From assembly GCF_001522545.3 (NCBI RefSeq), contig NC_031776.1, forward strand, positions 29,062,629 to 29,126,628: a DNA stretch of 64,000 nt, in the 5' to 3' direction. Shown piece by piece: positions 60,401 to 64,000 of the stretch. Positions within the stretch are counted from its first letter, which is position 1; every line of letters begins with the position of its first letter. The stretch comes from Parus major (Eukaryota > Chordata > Aves > Passeriformes > Paridae). Under the pieces are notes generated by a model. That model saw only the letters and a program-made list of their open reading frames with translations, ran no database searches and was not told the origin of the DNA. The translations under genes were made by a program, and so were the position numbers.

Positions 60401-61846
60401 TGGCATGCTCTAAATCAGTAATTAGGAAAAGAATGAAGATGTTGCTTACAGACAGAACAGTTTTTGGTCTAATTCATGCCATAGCAGTACATGAGGACAT
60501 TCCATGGGCTCCCAGTTCTCTGAGAGGGAACCACAGTGGAGGAATTTAGATTCAGATGTTTTATTTTTCTCAATCATTAGCATCAGAGCCTGCTGTCCCA
60601 GCCCAGTCTCATTTTATGGCTGCAGCCTGACAAGATCACAGCTTGGGATGACATGGCTGTAAGGAGAGTTGTGTTGCTTGTCAAACAGTTTCTTTTAAAC
60701 CACCAGCCTGAATGTTTGCTGGTGAATATGTTTACGCAGCTCTTCCCCTTTCAACATAAAACCTATTGCAACGGTACAAAAAACAGTGGTAAAAGTGAGG
60801 TCCTCATGAAGACAAGTGGTGGCCATTGTAATAAGAATGTTTTGCAGCTACAGAGCCTTTCATCTAAGGATTTCAAATTCCTTGCAAAGATTGATTAATT
60901 AAGGCTCACAGTGAGAGTTCTGTGAATCATCAAACCACAAGCATTTCACACCTCACTGACTTGCAACTCAGAGAAGCTCTTGATGAACATGAGCTAAGTT
61001 CCATGAGACTTGAGGGAACCTAGATCAACTCCAGTGGGTTGGCGCTGAAGTCATTTTTCAGATGTGTAAATTTAAAGGGAAGCCAGGTGAGCAATCCAGA
61101 GTGCTTTGTTAAGAAGCCCAGTGAGTGATCCTTGGGAAAAGCCTCCTCCTAGATACTGAAACTGCTGCAGTCTGGAAGCTGGGAAGGTGCTAGCAAAATC
61201 AGTAGTCATCTCCTATAGAGAATGGAGAAGAAACCTTTAATTCTCTCATTTAAAAAGCTCATTTAGAGGTCTCATTTAACTGGTACATATTTACCTCAAT
61301 GCAAAGTTGAATGTTCCCTTTCTTTTTGTAGCACTTGTAGCTATTGTCCTTGACCCAAAGCAATGTCAGACCAAGGTGAAATGGGCCAGTCTCTCTCCTG
61401 AGTGTTGGATGACTTGCACAGCACCTCAGGCCTCCTGCTCTCCCATCAGCTCTTCCTTCCCACTGGCACCATTGCATCATCTCTCTGGCTATGCACTTCT
61501 CTGGAAGCTATTCATTTCATTCTCAGAAACATTTACAGGACTATAACAACAGACATTTAAAATCCTGATTAGTATTTTCTCTGTCTTAAGTGCTGTTATA
61601 AAATATTCCCTGGTCCTGCACAGCTTATAAAGAATGTTTTATACACAAGAATGTAGGCGCCCATTTTTTTTAGTTAAAAGTAATGATTTGGTTAGTCATA
61701 TTTTACAGTTGCTAATTACTCTACAAATGCCATAACCTGTCTGAATTGTAACTGCTCAGTAAAAGGTTTTGTTTTGTTTAAGAGATAATAAGTAATGCAG
61801 TGTAATACTAAATGCGTCAGGCTAATACATTATACAGTTTAAATGT

Positions 61847-61869
61847 TATATATATATACACACACACAA
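61847..61869. repeat. (TA)n(CA)n microsatellite
   Basis: TATATATATA passes directly into CACACACACA. Confidence 0.9.
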
Positions 61870-62150
61870 CTGCTTTCATTATGTTATTCTTGGCTGAAGA
61901 GATCAATTCCATTTGAAAGTAAAACATTTCTTGATTTTCTCTAAACTCTGAGCTTTCTCTATTGTTTATTTGGATGTAAATTGAGCGTAATTGTGGAAAT
62001 TGAGGATTTGAGAAGACATTTGGGCCCATTGTTGATTTTAATGACAATATAGTGGTCTGTTGGAATACAGAAAGAATGGTAACTACATAAAATCTGTGTG
62101 GCTCCTTTGATTAAGATCTTTTCTGGCATATATCTGGTATAGTCACATTG

Positions 62151-62165
62151 CACACACACACACAC
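62151..62165. repeat. (CA)n microsatellite
   Basis: Seven and a half uninterrupted CA units. Confidence 0.9.
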
Positions 62166-62694
62166 TGGAAATATGTTTAGCTCCACATTATTCTACTGCA
62201 GAGAAATGCAAACCCTATGTTTCCAGCCATTGCTTCATCTTCTTTTCATTTAGAGATGGTTAATGTTGGTAGCTCAGAGCAGATCACAGCTTGGGCATTT
62301 TGAATTCTGTAGAAGCAGCTCTCTCCCAGATGAACTCAGCCTACCTGGCCTCAAGTTAACTTTGTGCCATCCCCCCAAGCCCAGGAGCAAGGCCCTATCC
62401 CTCCATCCTCGGTCCCTTCCCCACCAGCAGCCCAGATCAAGTTCAGGAGATGGCCTCAGCCAGATGGCTGAATCAGCCCCTGGGATTCTTCCCCATTCTC
62501 TTCTGGTCTCTTTAGCCTTACTTTCAGTGTCCCCTTTGGAGAATCCCTCAGACCTTGTTCCCCAGACCCTTTCTTGGTTGTCTTTTCCTGCAGGAAACCC
62601 CAGCCAAAACAAGAATTGTAGGTGCTTTAGCAGCAGTTTAGCAGCTGAACAGAGGAATTAGATTCAATTAACATGAGTGAATTGAAGCAATGTG

Positions 62695-62880
62695 TCTTCA
62701 TGGACAGAGAACTGCACTAAGTGGTCAGTGTTTCACTGTTCTCACTGGCCAACTTCAGGCAAATTACCTCATCCTCCAGTGGCCCAGCTCCCTCACATTA
62801 AAACAGGAACTGCATCAGCTCCTTGTAAAAATTACTAAAAATGATTATGAAAAGCTTTAGATATTATTAATTATAGAAAG
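62695..62880 (+). repeat. MIR-like SINE relic, near full length
   Basis: In MIR order it shows AGAGAACTGCACTAAGTGGT, CACTGGCCAACTTCAGGCAA, ATTACCTCATCC, CCAGCTCCCTCACATTAAAA, and then TGATTATGAAAAGCTTTAG. This parallels 'cactggctgtgtgaccttgggcaagttacttaacc...cagttccctcatctgtaaaa...gattatgaaaagc'. The order of five blocks makes the call firmer than any one block. Ends are approximate. Confidence 0.65.
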
Positions 62881-64000
62881 AACCCAAGAGGTAGGGAACT
62901 TTGACTTTCATAAAAAGCTTTAGCAAATAATTCATTACAGATACAGCTGTGAGCTCACCTATATTATTCCAGAATCCAGAAAAAAACCCTTGGTTTTAAG
63001 TCATTTTCATTCAGGAGAGGTGAGCAAGCAGAGATAATAATGAAACATACCGAAGTAATAAATTACTCTGTGAGTCTCATATAAGCTGTTTTCAAAACAT
63101 TAAGAAGTACAAAAGAAAGAGGATAAGAAAAGAAAGTTGTAGTAACAGCACAAAGAAGAAAAAAATCACTAAATTCCTCACCAGTTCTAAATACTTTCCC
63201 TTTTTTTATGTATTTCCTTCACTTGAAGGCATTCCAGAATATATGGCAGTAGCCCAAGTCACACAAAGCTTGTGGATATCTTGAATGAAGATTTTTTGAA
63301 ATCACATTAAGCACTCGGAAAGGAAGTCTCAGCTCTCTCTAGAAGAGTAGAGAAAATGCAATTTTTTCATATAGGACCAGAAGCTCAAATTAACATTCAT
63401 GCTGAAACCTATCATCAATGATTAAAGAGTGATGTAAAGTTGTTCTTTTCCTGGTAGAATGCAGCTAAGTTACATGCTGTCAGACAATTTTAAGAAAAGG
63501 CATTAGGTGATTTTAGGGGAAGAAGAAAGAGTTCAGCCTTTAGGCAAAGCTGCAGTGGCCTCCCTTCTGGCTAGGTGGATCAGTACTATCTGGTCAGAAT
63601 TTCCAAGGCTCTTCTCCTGGGAGGCAATGTTGATTTAAAAACAAAATGAAAGATACCTTCACTGCTTGTCTGGAAGAGCCAGTCAAACATTAAAGAGCAA
63701 AATATCCCTTTTTCACCAACATGCTCACAGACCATGACCACCACCATAACCAGTGCTGACTCAAATCTAAACCAGTACACCCAGACAAGCAGGGTCTGTC
63801 AGAATTCCCTTTATGTGTAGAAGAAAGGTCCCAGTAACACCCTGCCAGGGCTGCAGAGTCAGTCCAGCCTAGACACATGCATAGTGAAATGCAATGCCAC
63901 TCTTCTGTCCTGTGCACCAGATTTGCCAGCTCTCAGCAGCTCCAGGAGAGCCTATTCCAGCCCCTCTCGCTCAGTCCCATCTGACTTCTGTGGGATCCCT
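62881..64000. other. noncoding stretch, no gene recognised
   Basis: Mostly AT-rich. GCCCAAGTCACACAAAGCTT near 63252 resembles the reverse MIR 'gcccaaggtcacacag', but flanks do not support it well. The last 250 bases are GC-richer without a recognisable exon. Confidence 0.6.

Larger units (their letters stand above)
57451..62690. other. noncoding stretch, no gene recognised
   Basis: AT-rich. Frames of 103 codons (minus, 59314-59625) and 132/112 codons overlapping on opposite strands (62263-62661, 62274-62612) are unrecognised. Two CA/TA microsatellites are listed separately. Confidence 0.65.

Noticed and set aside
63250..63290. Reverse MIR fragment
   Set aside because: GCCCAAGTCACACAAAGCTT fits, but the adjoining 'cattttacag' core is missing. 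Too short to annotate as a feature.

Overview
The window looks like amniote nuclear DNA, most likely from a bird. It is AT-rich and CpG-poor, with short microsatellites, very old SINE and inverted-repeat relics, and no operon-like or dense coding structure. I saw no recent Alu, L1 or B-type repeats, which argues against a placental mammal. I also saw no convincing CR1 copy, which is possible in an enhancer-dense bird gene desert or large intron. The species assignment is inference.

I can support no protein-coding gene, tRNA, rRNA or CRISPR array. The longest open frames are about 110 to 137 codons. They match no family I recognise, several overlap frames on the opposite strand, and their number is about what chance gives in 64 kb. 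The window is best read as intergenic or intronic.

Layout: 1-10 kb is unremarkable apart from a TG/CG alternating tract at 711-757. The 10-18.3 kb interval holds three perfect hairpins (19-, 17- and 13-bp stems) and a pentanucleotide array broken by a 205-base run of N. The 18-27 kb interval is quiet. At 27.0-27.8 kb a GC-richer block abuts an AT-rich block at 27.83-28.24 kb that is packed with homeodomain cores and looks like a conserved enhancer. The 28.9-33.9 kb interval holds three MIR-like SINE relics. A locally CpG-rich stretch with nested inverted repeats lies at 39.48-39.91 kb, and an ancient palindromic amniote repeat at 38.80 kb. Further enhancer-like blocks are proposed at 39.1-39.4, 41.4-41.8, 46.06-46.24 and 57.0-57.45 kb. 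The 46 kb block combines posterior-HOX-like TTTTATT sites with TGACAG sites of the MEIS/TGIF type. MIR-like relics recur at 43.35 and 62.7 kb, and palindromic-repeat relics near 50.4 and 50.85 kb.

No undescribed gene system was found. The most useful leads are the near-perfect hairpins, the homeodomain-rich blocks and the CpG-rich inverted-repeat stretch. Family names for old repeats rest on remembered consensus motifs, not on a database search.
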